Assembly (NCBI GenBank): GCA_001662425.1
Contig: BDDC01000081.1
Coordinates: 1 to 64,000 of the forward strand
From: Chlamydomonas sphaeroides
Lineage: Eukaryota > Chlorophyta > Chlorophyceae > Chlamydomonadales > Chlamydomonadaceae
Reading direction: 5' to 3'
Length of the DNA stretch: 64,000 bases
Shown: positions 23,258-34,600 of the stretch, piece after piece
Numbering within the stretch: position 1 is the first letter of the stretch
How the letters are laid out: each line of letters starts with the position of its first letter
Program-made: the position numbers and the translations under genes
Notes under the pieces: generated by a model
What the model saw: only the letters and a program-made list of their open reading frames with translations
Database searches by the model: none
Told to the model about the DNA's origin: nothing

Positions 23258-26200
23258 ATGGACTTCAGCGAATCGTTCCGGTGCTCAGGGCCGCCCCCGG
23301 CGTTCTCTCCGGATGGCAGCTATGTGGCTACAGGTCAGGCGATCTGCAGGGAAGCGGTGCCGTGGGCGTGGCGTAAGATCCCTATGTTGCGGGGGCAATG
23401 CGCGCGGCCGTGGCTGATCCTTGGGACACGTGTCATGACAAGGGCAGGTCCAAGCCAGGGCTCTGTGAGGGTGGTACAGCTGTATGAGACGCATAAGCAG
23501 CGTCGTGGCACAGCCCGGCCCCAGACCCGATCCACATGCCTTCCCGGGCATATCTCGCACCAGGGAAGTTCCGGCGGCCAGGCGCCTTGGGTCGACGATT
23601 GCCGCACACGTGGCTGGTTGACTCCCTGGCCTCCTTTCCCACGCTCCCACCTGCGCAGTGGTTGAGTACCGGCTAATCATTCGGGAGATCGAGAGCCTGC
23701 GGGTGGTGCAGCTCTACCCCTGCCTGGACACCGTGGACAGGTGGGCTGCGCAGCCCTCGTATCTTATCTTACATTGATGCTATCATAAGTCAGCCATAGT
23801 TCACCGACAGGCTTCAATGTCCATATCGATGAAGATACAACGGCTTGGCCCGCGCCGGCAGACCGCGTGGGCGGCATACCCTGGTAGTCACATCCGGCAC
23901 CCACCTGCCGACCCGACCCACGTGACCCTCTCCCGCCACCACCACACGCCCCACCCTCCCTCCAGCATCCAGTGGTCCAGCAACTCAGCATACGTCATGT
24001 GCGGCCTCTTCACGCGCGGCATCATCCAGGTACGTGCTACACAACACCCGGGACCCCTGCTCCGCGCCAGCCCCTCCGTGCCACGAGGCAAGCCTAGGAC
24101 CCTGCACGCTCCCACAAAGCATGGCGGCCCCCATCACCGCCGGTCGCTCCCGCTCCCGCAGGTGTGGTCGGTGGACAGCCCGGACTGGAGCTGCCGCATC
24201 GACGAGGGCCCCGCGGGCGTGGCGTCCGTGCGCTGGAGCCCCGACGGCTGCAGCGTGCTGGCGGTGGCGGCCTTTGGGCTGCGCACCACCGCCTGGTCGC
24301 TCACGGAGCGGCGCTGCACCTACCTGGCGGGGCCCAAGGCCGCGGACCGGGGCCTGGCCTTCAGCGCCGACGGCGACCACCTGGCCGTGCTGCAGGTGCG
24401 GACCCCGGCGGGCCCCGGGGTGCCGGCAGGACTGGGGCCCCGGTGTCAGCGTGTCTTTGTGCAGATGGGCGGGGTCGCTGGGATGGTACGGCGTGGCTCT
24501 TTCCGGGCGCCATGCCGTGCGCGCGGGCCTTGGGTGGGCGGGAGGGAGCGGCTGGTTGGGGATGGCTGCCGCCTGGCCAGTCAGGTAGAAGCTCAACCGC
24601 CGCTGCTCCTGCCCGCGCGCGCCCGCAGCGCTCCGACATGAAGGACCGCGTGACCGTGTACGACGGCCGCACCTGGGCCGTGTCCGCCTCCTTTGCGCTC
24701 GACACCGCCGACGCCGCGGACCTGGCCTGGTCGCCCGCCGGCGGGCTGCTGGCGGTGTGGGACACCTGCCTGCGCTACCGGGTGTGCGCCGCGTGCAGCC
24801 GTGCGGCCCTCCCAGCCCGCCTGTGCCCTGCTGCCACGGCGCCGCCCCTTCCCGACCCGAGCGCCGCGCCGTGGTCCGCTGCCTTCTGTTCCCTTACCTG
24901 CCTTACCCGCGGGACCATCTGACCGTGCCGCCCTGGCCGCATGCCGCTCGTTGATGTGCTGCCCTGACCGCTGCAGGTGCTGGTGGTGGACGCCCGCAGC
25001 GGCGCCCAGCTGGCCTCCTACTCGGCATTCAGCCACGACGCGCTGGGCGTCAAGGTGCGTGGGCGGTTGGCCCCCACAGCAGTGCACAGTTGCCGGCTCG
25101 CGCCATGCTGCGGTGGGTGCATGGGCACACAGCGCACGCGCCCTCGTTGGGCCGGGCGCCTGTGGCGTGGACGCCGGCCGGCAGCATCCTGCGTCACTGT
25201 TCAGAAGCCGGCGGCCGGAGGCCACCGGGGGCCACCGGCACCACGATTCGCAGCCCACCTTGCCGAATTACAGCCGGGTGCGAGCCCGTGGCGCTCGCCA
25301 ACAACTCCCTTGTCGGCCGACCCCACCTTCTTGCAGTGCTGCAGCTGGAGCCCCGGCGGCGAGCTGCTGGCGATTGGCTCCTTTGACTGCACCGCGCGCC
25401 TGCTCAACGCCGTCAGCTGGACGCCGCTACTGGAGGCGGAGCACGGCTCGCTGCTGTTGGGGCCCGGCGGCGTGGTGGTGTACCGCGAGGTGCGCGGCAG
25501 GGCAGGGGCCCGGGCTCAGGTTGCGACCGGCGCTGCCGCGGGTGCCCGCCAGAGTCCATTCGGGCCCTCGCGCTGCAGGCCTGGTCCAAGCTGCGGTTTG
25601 CGCAGCTGTGCGTTGCTCGGCACCGACCCAGCCGCTTCCAATATCTTGGGAGGTTCATCTGGCGCCCTTGGGCATCATACCGTGCAGTATGCTGGACCTC
25701 ACCGGGCCCCCAAACACTACCACGTACCCTGCCCTCCCTGCCTTCATAGGAGCTTGACGAGCCAGGGTTCACGGCGTCGGGCGGCTCTGCAACGCCAGGC
25801 TCGGGCCGGCCGCTGCCCGGGCCCGGGGCCATGGACCCGGGCGCGCGCTCCAAGTACGGCATCGCGCAGCTGCCGGCGCCCGTGGCGCACGTCAAGCCGG
25901 CCCTGGACGCGCACGCCCCCAAGCTCGGCGTGGGTGCGTGTCGCCTGCGCCTGCCGCATTACCCGCCCTGCTGCACCTGGCACTCTCCCTGTGTCGGCGC
26001 AGCCGACCAACACGGCCAGCAGCGAGCTGCCCTTGCCCAGCCGCAGGGGCGTTCAGCAGCGGACCGTCTCCAACCTGTGCCTGGCCCCGCACCGCAGGCC
26101 GCTGCGCGTGGAGCGGCGACGGCCGGTTCCTGGCGACGCTGGAGGACAGCTGCCCGGGCGCGGTGTGGGTGTGGGACACTCAGGCCATGGAGCTGGCTGC

Positions 26201-26958
26201 GCTGCTGCTGCACATGTCGCCCGTGGCCGACATGGACTGGGGCCCCCGGGTGCGTGCGTGTCGGAGGCAGGCCCACGGCATGCTGCTGGCTGCTGCAGCC
26301 GCCAGGGGCGGCTGTGCCCCCACGGCCGGCGCGCTGCGCCGCCGCAAAACCCAGGCCAGGGAGGCAGCTCCGCTTTCCGGCTCTTACCGTCACGGTGGCT
26401 GCCTTCTGCTCAACGGCGGTGTGCCCGTGTGGCGCTGCAGGGCAGCACGCTGGCGCTGGTGGCGGGCGGCAGCAAGGTGCACCTGTGGACACCCGCGGGC
26501 GCGTCCATCGTGCACATCCCGCTGCCCAGCTTCAAGGTAGGGGAGGAAAGGGCGGGGTGCGGCACAGCGGCAGTCCGGCGGCAGCAGAGCAATAGGCTCG
26601 CGGGGCCGGGCACAGGGCGACGAGGCGCGGCTGGAGCGGGCTGCGCAGGGCGATGGGGCCTGACTTCCGCGCTGAACTGCAGGGCCGCGATGGGGCCGCC
26701 GCGACGGCCAGTCCGCTGCGAGCGTCCACATAGTCGCCGGTCGGCATTACCTGCGGGGGGCTCTGGCGCAGGGCGCTGTGGCTCGTGTGGAGGGCGCGCC
26801 CCACAGCAGCAATCATGGTTGCGGGGCTGCTGGCTGCACGTCATGCCTGCTTGGCCCGGCCGCCCCGCCAGGCCTTCGGCTGCTGCTGGAACAACACGGC
26901 CACCACGCTGCTGCTCCGCGGGCCCGAGTCCTTCTGCTGCGCCTACCTCACGGCGTGA
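23258..26958 (+). CDS. WRAP73: WRAP73/WDR8-type WD40 protein of centrioles and spindle poles
   Basis: Eleven exons: 23258-23333, 23659-23740, 23966-24029, 24162-24395, 24629-24781, 24977-25054, 25337-25489, 25750-25933, 26098-26249, 26441-26536, 26872-26958; 452 residues, close to the human length of about 460. It follows WRAP73 from end to end: MDFSESFRCSG start, YRLIIREIESLRVVQLYPCL, CGLFTRGIIQVWSVDSPDW, CRIDEGPAGVASVRWSPDG, LLAVWDTCLRYR, LAIGSFDCTARLLN, SKYGIAQLP...HVKP, AVWVWDTQAMELA and the short Cys-rich end. In animals and fungi the protein acts at centrosomes or spindle pole bodies with an SSX2IP/Msd1 partner; in a flagellate alga the likely site is the basal body or spindle pole (inference). 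The first exon is very short and its donor is GTCAGG. Exon 8 has a Gly/Pro-rich insert. Confidence 0.93.
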
Positions 26959-27625
26959 TGAAGACGAGCAGGGGCACAGGGGCGCGAGGCGTGGCAACAC
27001 GGCCGGTAGCGCGTCGATGTGTTGCGCCCGGGAGACTGGGGCCGGGACCAGCCCGCGCCGCACGGTGCTCCTGGCGTGGTGGTACGGCCCAAGGGGCGGC
27101 GGTGCCACAGAGAAGGTCCGTCGCGGGTGCTGTGCGATCTGACGCCTATGATGCCGGTGCGGTCAGCTGCGGCGGCGGCCAGGGCCCCACCTGCAGCCGC
27201 ATGACGCGGGACGGGGCAGTCGCGGGGGCGGGGCCGGGGCCGGGGGCGGCGGGTGCTCGGCGGCACAGCAATGTGGTGTCGGTGGCTGGGCGCCATGGCG
27301 CTGTGGTGTGCCCGCAAGGGAGGCAGGCCCTGACGGTAGGGAACTGGAAGCACGCCCCGGGGTGTTGCATCGTGTCGCTTGCTGGGGCCTTCGTTGGGGC
27401 GGCCCTTGTGTGGCAGGCAACAGGTAGGGGAGGTGCAGTGGGTCCGTCCGGTGCCGGTGCGTGGCGTTTGCCGCACCCATGGCTGCACTGCTGGCCCAGC
27501 GCACAGGCGCCATCAGGCACGGGCGCATGCTGGTCTCATGCAAATGTCATATGCGCGGGTCGTGCCTGCCGGCCCCGCCACCCGGGCTGCAACGCTTCCC
27601 CGGCATCGTGGCACCCTCGCCTTCT

Positions 27626-27630
27626 TTACA
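27626..27630 (-). terminator. Candidate TGTAA poly(A) signal for the tri-domain gene
   Basis: TGTAA on the minus strand, 988 bases after the stop. It is the first such pentamer I saw, and overlaps the end of the opposing transcript. Confidence 0.4.
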
Positions 27631-27648
27631 GTGTCATTTCTTGTAGCA

Positions 27649-27653
27649 TGTAA
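27649..27653 (+). terminator. TGTAA poly(A) signal for WRAP73
   Basis: The volvocine poly(A) pentamer occurs about 690 bases after the WRAP73 stop, in a locally AT-richer stretch. Confidence 0.65.
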
Positions 27654-27901
27654 TCAGCAACGGCCGCACTGAAAACAATCAACGTATCGGCGCCGGCGCG
27701 CAGCAATGCGCCCGCCCGCGCTCTGGCCACGACCTCTCAAGGCCAGCTCCAGCCAGCAGCCACCAGCACCGCTGCACTCACGCGTGCTGCCCGAGCCCAG
27801 CAGGTCCCAGTCGCCGCTGCTACCGCTGACGGCCTGGCCCCCAGGCCGAGCGACATTGCTGGAGCGACGCCGTTCTGGGTGTCGCCGAGGCCCCGCGTCG
27901 C

Positions 27902-28005
27902 CGCCGCATGTCTCCCCGCACTTTCCCCGTACTAATGCTTTTTTGGTCCCCCCGCATGTCTCCCCGCTTGTTCCCCCGCATGTCTCCCCGCATGCCTCCC
28001 CGCAC
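27902..28005. repeat. Minisatellite built on CCCCGCATGTCTCCCCGC
   Basis: Five to six imperfect copies of a CCCCGCATGTCTC-type unit, interrupted by an AT-richer spacer near 27930, between the two convergent genes. Confidence 0.8.
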
Positions 28006-28617
28006 AACGTGCGCATGCTGCATCGAACAGTGCGACATAGCTCATAGCATTTCAATCATCGCAAGATGAAATTCAAGCAATCAATTGCACGCGGCCGGGC
28101 ACCAGCCTCGCCCCGCTCCGAATGACCTGACATTTATGATAGCAGAGCTGCGCATGGGTGCATGGCTCGCCCCCAATAAAGGCCACCCATCGGATTCCCC
28201 CAGGCTACCCCGAGACCCACCGACAGCGACCTACTCAACACACGCGGCAGCATGCGAGGCCGCACAACATACAGCCACACAGTGCCAACCAACGAGTGCG
28301 TTGGCTCTCATGCGCACGTCATCACCGTTGCCACGTGTCAGCCAAAGCATGCGGTCCCCAGCTCCTCGAGTCTATCACGGGGCGGTACCGGGGTGGCTAT
28401 GCTGTGACAGGCTTCGATTCCACCTATCCCAACGGCTCACAAAGATTGCGACGGCGTCCAACCTGCCCCAGGAGAAACCGGGGCGAGCCAACGACACTGC
28501 CGTCAGCCCCGCCTGCCCGACCCCCCCCCCCAGCCTCAGCAGCCACGCCTGGCCTTGCGCCGCCTCGCGTTGCAAACCCCGACCTGGCCCGATCCTGCCA
28601 TCAGCCATCACGCGTCG

Positions 28618-31600
28618 TCAACCCAGCATCGCGGTGCCCCCGGTGCCCGACTCCGTCCCCGGGTGGCACCGGGGGTTCTCAACCGCCAGGATGCCATCCC
28701 ACAGCAGCCGTACGGGCCCGTACGGCGTCTCCTGCAGCCTGCCCGGCGGCCTGCCGTACGACCCGAGCATGTTCTGCAGAACACGCCAGCCTCGCGTCGC
28801 AAAGACGCTTGCCAGGGCGTTGTGCAGCTCGAAACCGTGCGTCCCAAAGTGGATCGCCTGCGAGTGCCGGGCCCCGGCGGCAGGGCGCGTGGGGCGGGCG
28901 TCCGGGAGTCAGTGATGCGCCCCGTGCCGAGTGGGGAAGGGACGGAGCGCTCGGGGCCCGTGCTGCGCGGAACGGCGCACCTTGATTCGCGCGTCCGCAA
29001 AGTCGAGGACCGCTGGATCCAGAAAAACAATCTCTCCACCCTGCGGACGCGGGGAGGGCCGGCGTCGTGCGCCGCAAGGCACGGTAGTTCTTGACTTCGT
29101 CTATTTTTTTACGTCAGTGTCGTCAGCAGAGCAGCTGGCGCATGATTCGGTGACTATCAACACGCAAGTCATGTGTCTTGCTTCAATTGTTTGGAGCATG
29201 ACATTGGAGATACCAGGGGAGATACGCATGGCGATCAGCAATGGGTAACGCGGTTGCGTGTCCTGACATATCCGCACGGCGCACTACATGAGCAACACAA
29301 CACCCACGAACAACACAACACCCATGAACAACACAACACCCACGAACAACACAACACCGCACCAACCGTACCTGCACGTCGCAGTGGAGGATGTCAACGG
29401 TGGCGTACTGTGCTAGGACCTCCATCACGGTGTACGTCATCACGCTGATGCTGGCCGGGCCCTTGGCCTCCCAGCTGCCCATCTGCGGGCCGATCCAACA
29501 ACACGCGCCGGCATGAACGCGGGGGCTTCCTTGTCCAAAGCGTATGGGGGTGTACTGAGCCCCTCCGACACCAGGGGTTTGAAGGGACGCGGGGGACACA
29601 GCGCGCTTCCCAGCTGACGCCTCCCAACGGCGCAGGAGGCCGGCTCGGTTTGCCATGGTGTGCCACTGCATTGCTCGCGTGCGCCAAAGCGTCGCGCGCG
29701 AGGAAACAAGGCAAGCTTGCTGGGCGGAGTGCAGTTGCACGCCGTGCGAGCGTGCCGCAGGTGACTAGGGCGTGCCGCGCGCTTGTCCCGGCCGCCAGCT
29801 GCTGTTTGCATGCCCCGGCCTCTCACCTGCATCATCTGGCCCCCTGTCTGGCCCAGCACTCCGCGGAACAGCTGCACCCCTGTGGTGAAGCCGTTCTCCG
29901 CCATGTGCTGCGTCGCGGGGGCGTGTCGAGGGGCGGCACGCGCGACGGTTGGCGAGAGGGGGGAACACCGGCGAGCGGCAGGCCTCCCTCCCAGCAGCCG
30001 CCCACCCAATCAACCCGATCACACGCCGTTGACTGCGTCCAGCCTTCCACACCCCACATTCGCGCACCTTTGTCATCCAGGCGAACCCCAGCTCGTCCGG
30101 CTCAAGGCCCACCAGCTGCAGGCGCCGGTGCGGCTGCAGCCGCCGCATGGCCGCGCCGCCACGCGCTAGCCAGGTGCCGTAGCGCGCGCCGAACTCGGCC
30201 ACCTGGGGGAGGGGCCCACGGGAGGAAGCGCGGCGGGGGCCAGATGGAGCCTGCTGTGTGGCCCGAGGTGCAGGCAGGGCAGGCGCCAGGGGGCTGGACA
30301 GCTGCGCACGACAGTGCGCAAGAAGAGTTCGCTACATCGCCCCCCGCAGGAGGCGTAGGGCTGTCCCTCCACACATCGATGCGCACAGTGCGAGGGCTGG
30401 CCGCCTGAGAGGCTGTGGGATCGCGCGGCGCCAGGCATCGTCAGGCTGGTGTGCCAGGCCGGGTGCGCATGTTGTCAAGGGCTTGCTGCTGCCGTGGGGC
30501 CCAGCCCACGCCACGCCACGCAACGCAACGCAACGCCACGCAGCGCTGCCCCCAGCCGCAGCTCGCACCACGAAGGGCTCGTGGTCGGGGCCGCGCGACG
30601 CGGAGTCTGCTGCGCGCAGCAGCGACAGCCACTCCAGGTACTCCTCCTCCATCAGGGGGTAGTCGCCCAGGATGGCCGAGCCGTTGAGGCCGCGGCGCAT
30701 GAACTCATCGTGCCTGCGAGGAGGGAGGGAAGCAGGTGGGGAGGTAGGGCGCACATGGGCAGAGGTGTGGGCTGCACGCCGTTTAGGTGCCGGCGCACAA
30801 ACTCATCGTGCCTAGCGCCAGGGAAGACGCAGGGCAGCACACTGGGGGGGGCGGGGGCGGGTAAGAGGCGCTGACAGCCCACACGACAGAGCGGCCCCTC
30901 CCCGGCCCCCATGTGTAACACATGGGCAAGGGGTACGCTTTGGGGAGGGGGCCGCATGTGGGAGGGAGACTCTTGGGGGACACATGGGCTGGCCGTTCGT
31001 AGCCGGCCGGTCGCGGGGTCGGTGGGCGGCAGCCAAGAGGCGGCGCGCGTGTGTCACCCCGCCCTGCGTGAGCGCTTGGGGGCCGTGTCGCGTGCGAGCA
31101 CCGCACCTGTCGCAGGGGATGCGGCGGCTGAGGTGGAAGAACCTGTACCGGTTGACGTCCTCGCAGTCGTACTCGTACGCCGTACGGATGCCCAGCCAGT
31201 CGGTCACGAAGCCGGGGTCGAACTTGGCGGGCTTGGGCGTCCAGCGCGTCAGGGCGGTGTCGTGCTGCGCGGCAGAGGGGGCCACAGCGGCGACACGGGG
31301 CGAGGGGGTTGTACTAGGTACCCTCCAACGACTTCCACGCTGGCTCAAAAGAAGGAGGGGCAGCATAGCACGCGCGCAATTGCGTGGGGGCAGAGGGCGC
31401 CGCCGTGTGCGGCGCAGCGGCGGGCACTGCGGCGCCGCGCGGCCACACAGCCATCAGGTGGGATCAGGGGAAGACGCAGGCAGGGTGAAGGGCGGTTCCT
31501 GCTGCGCGCGCCCTCAGCCAGGTCGACGCATGCTGTCGGTGCAGCCGTGCACACCGGACCCCTGTGGCACGACGCGTACCGGGTTCGACACGTACCGGGT

Positions 31601-34600
31601 ACGACACGTACGGCGTCTCGGGGTTGTAGCCAGCCACCAGGATGTCGTCCATTCGAGCCTCGGGCAGTACAACGCCTGGGAGGCCGCCAATGAGGCCTCC
31701 GCCGGCCATTTGGACCCCCCCAGCCGCGCCAGTCGCGTTGGCTGTAAGGGCCCCGCCGGCTGCGCCAGTCGCGTTTGCCGTAAGAGCCCCGTCAGCCACG
31801 CCAGTCGCGTTGGCCGTGGGGCTCCCTACCACCGTGGGGCTCGTGCGGCTGCTGTGCATGCTCTTGAGTTGGTCCGGCCCCAGCAGCACCGCGCCGGCGC
31901 CGGTAGGAGGCATGTGGGGGTGGCTCTGCAGGCGCAGGGTGGACGGCGGCTTGTGTCGTGGCAGGCAGCAGGAGGGCGGCGCCCGCAGCGCCCCCAGAGG
32001 CCCTGCGGCTCACTTTCCTGGCGTTGTCCGGGCACGGCACCGGACCCCAGACCTTGCCCCGGGCCTCAGCGGTGCAGCCGCTCACCACAGCGCCAGGCGT
32101 GTGGCGCCCCGCCCCGCCCCACGCCGGCACGCGTGGCGGACCCCATGGCCACAGCGCCCACACCGCACCCAAGGGTGTGCGTGCTCCCCCAGGGCAGCAC
32201 ACAAAGGGACCACCCCCCCAAGCAAGCCAGCAAGCCAGCAAGCCAAGGCACCTGGTGGCACAAAAACGCGTCCAGCCAGTGGACGGACATGCTGTGACGC
32301 GCCACCGCCGCCTCTAGGTGCGCCTCCGCCACGCCGCTGTTCTGGGGCACCTCCAGGTAGCCGCCCGTCGCGGCAAAGTCGTCGCGCTGCCACACGGCAA
32401 AAAGCTGCGGGCGGGCCGCGGAGTGCGAAACGGCGCGGCGCAAGAGCGCGTTAAGGGTGCGGGTGCCGTCGTGTGGCGCCCTTTGCGGCAGGAGGATGGG
32501 TTTCGAGTGTCGGGCAGCTAGCGGTGGGAGCGCGGGGCCACATGTCGGGCAGCTAGCGGTGGGAGCGCGGGGCCACATGTCGGCTGCTGGTGCCACCGGT
32601 GCCTGCCCAGCTAGTTCCCTCCTCCATCCCTCCCGGGCAGACGAGTGCGCCGTTGACCCGACTATTACCCAGCACCCGGCCGCCTAGCAGGCCTACCCCG
32701 GCGTGCGTGGCGTCCGCGTCGGTCCGGTTGGCTGTCCCTGCAGCGCACCAGCGCCCGTCCTCCGGCCGGAATTGGTGGCAGGCGCGGGCTGCGCTGGCGG
32801 CCGCATCGCAGGCGGCCTGCGCGTCCTGGCCTTGGCCGACAGCGAAGTCGGCAAACACGCCAGCCCTGGAGTTCACAGTCAGCCCGCGGGGAGCCGTGGA
32901 GAGAGTCTGAGAGCCGCTGGGTTCACCGCAACAGGCTGATTGCGACGGTGATGGTCTGGCAGCTCACGGCGAAAGCAGCAGCCCCCACGGTAACCCCGCT
33001 GGCGGCCGCACCTCACGACGGCGCCGCGCTCGGGCAGCTGCTGCTTGGCGAGCTGCGTGAAGACGCCATGCGGCAGGACGATGTCGGCGCTGGCGAACAG
33101 CAGGTAGCGGCCTTGAGCGCGGGCAGCGCCGGCGTTGCGGCCCACGGAGCTGGAGGCAGATCAGCGCGGGGGATTGGGGTGGGCGTTGGGCGCCAGAGGC
33201 GCGGGATGATTGGGCTCACGCGTGTGCACTCGGTGCCCGGCCACAAGTGTGCGCGGCTGGAATCGCAATCAGGATGCGCGACTGCGCCGCGGCCCCGCCC
33301 CCTGCCACGCACTCGCCAAAGCGCCGCCTGCTATCCGCCCGGTCCGGCCAGCTGTGGGCCTCCGGTGGTATGGTGATGACCCGGAGCCGGCCGAACGTGT
33401 TGCGGGACGTCCAGGGGAAGAGCTGGCCCCGGAGCATGCAGGGGGAGCAGCGGGGCGCACACGCAAGGGGATGTGCGCACGGCGGGGCGAGGCGCGTGGG
33501 TGGTGTTTGCTTGGGTGGGGCCAGGCGGCGCAAGCAACAGCGGCGCCGTGCGCCTGCGTGTACGTTGCCGTGCGCTGCCGTACGTACCTGGATCCAGGGC
33601 AGGTCTACGTCGGTGGCGTTTGGGCTGTAGAGCGAGCGCTCCGCGTAGTCAGCGGTCACGTTGGGCCTGTGCGGTTGTGGTGTCAGCCGCGGGGCAGCAG
33701 CGGGCGGTGGGCACACACAGTTGGCGTACGGCGTCAGGCGGGCGGGCGGGCGGGCGGGCGGGTGGGCGGGCGACACTTCATCCGCCGCCGCAGCTGGGCT
33801 AGAGCCAGCAGGTGTGGTAGAAGCGCAGCCGCCTTCCGCTCCGAGGCTAGGGGCGCAGCCGCTTCTTCCATGCTCTGTGCTAGGTTTCGTACAAGTCGCG
33901 TCGTACCTGTACTGCACGATCACCAGCTCGTAGTCGAGGAGGGCGGCCTCACTGCGTGCGGCAGCCGGACGAGTGAGACACCACGGAGGTGCGCCGCTCC
34001 CTAGTACGGTACGTGCAGCAGCCTTCCACCGCACCACGCACCCTGCATAGCACGCACGCACGAGTCCCAGCGCCCGCTCTGGCAGCCCGCAGACCTGTCG
34101 CGGCGTGCTTCCTGGGCTGGACCCCACACGCAGCACTGACGACCACTCACGCCGTCTGCACGACACTGGCCAGGAAGCGCTGCGTGCGCGCTCTGGAGCC
34201 CTCGCCGGCAGGTGCGCCCGCGGCGGCAGGGCCGGCTGCGCCCACGCCCGCGGCGACCGGCGCCTGTTGCGGCTGCTGGGGGCCGTACTCGTCGTTGCTG
34301 GCGACCGCGATGATGCTGAGGTAGGGCGCTCGCGAGCGCCATGTGGCCTCGTCCACCACAAGCTGCCGCGTGTGGGCCGCCATGCTCGGCAGGCGGGCGG
34401 TGAGGTTGGACGCCACCAGCAGCAGCTGCTCCGGCTGGCGATTGCTCGTCACGGCGCTAGGCTTGTCGGAGAACCTAGCGACATGGGTGCCACAAGCGAG
34501 GCGGGCATGGAGTGAGTATGGGCGTGCGCGCCGAGTGAGGGGCAGGATCTCCAAGGGGCCGGCTGCTAGCTCAAAGACACACGAGCGTTGTGTCCCTCGC

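Larger units (their letters stand above)
26959..28617. other. Convergent 3' region, WRAP73 and the tri-domain gene
   Basis: 1.7 kb holding the two 3' UTRs, TGTAA signals on both strands near 27.6 kb, and a minisatellite. No coding exon is supported. Confidence 0.6.

Noticed and set aside
28085..28985. Two overlapping plus-strand frames of about 275 residues
   Set aside because: They overlap the last exons of the tri-domain gene on the other strand and have no recognisable content.
29289..29359. CRISPR-like array
   Set aside because: Direct tandem repeat with no spacers, inside an intron.
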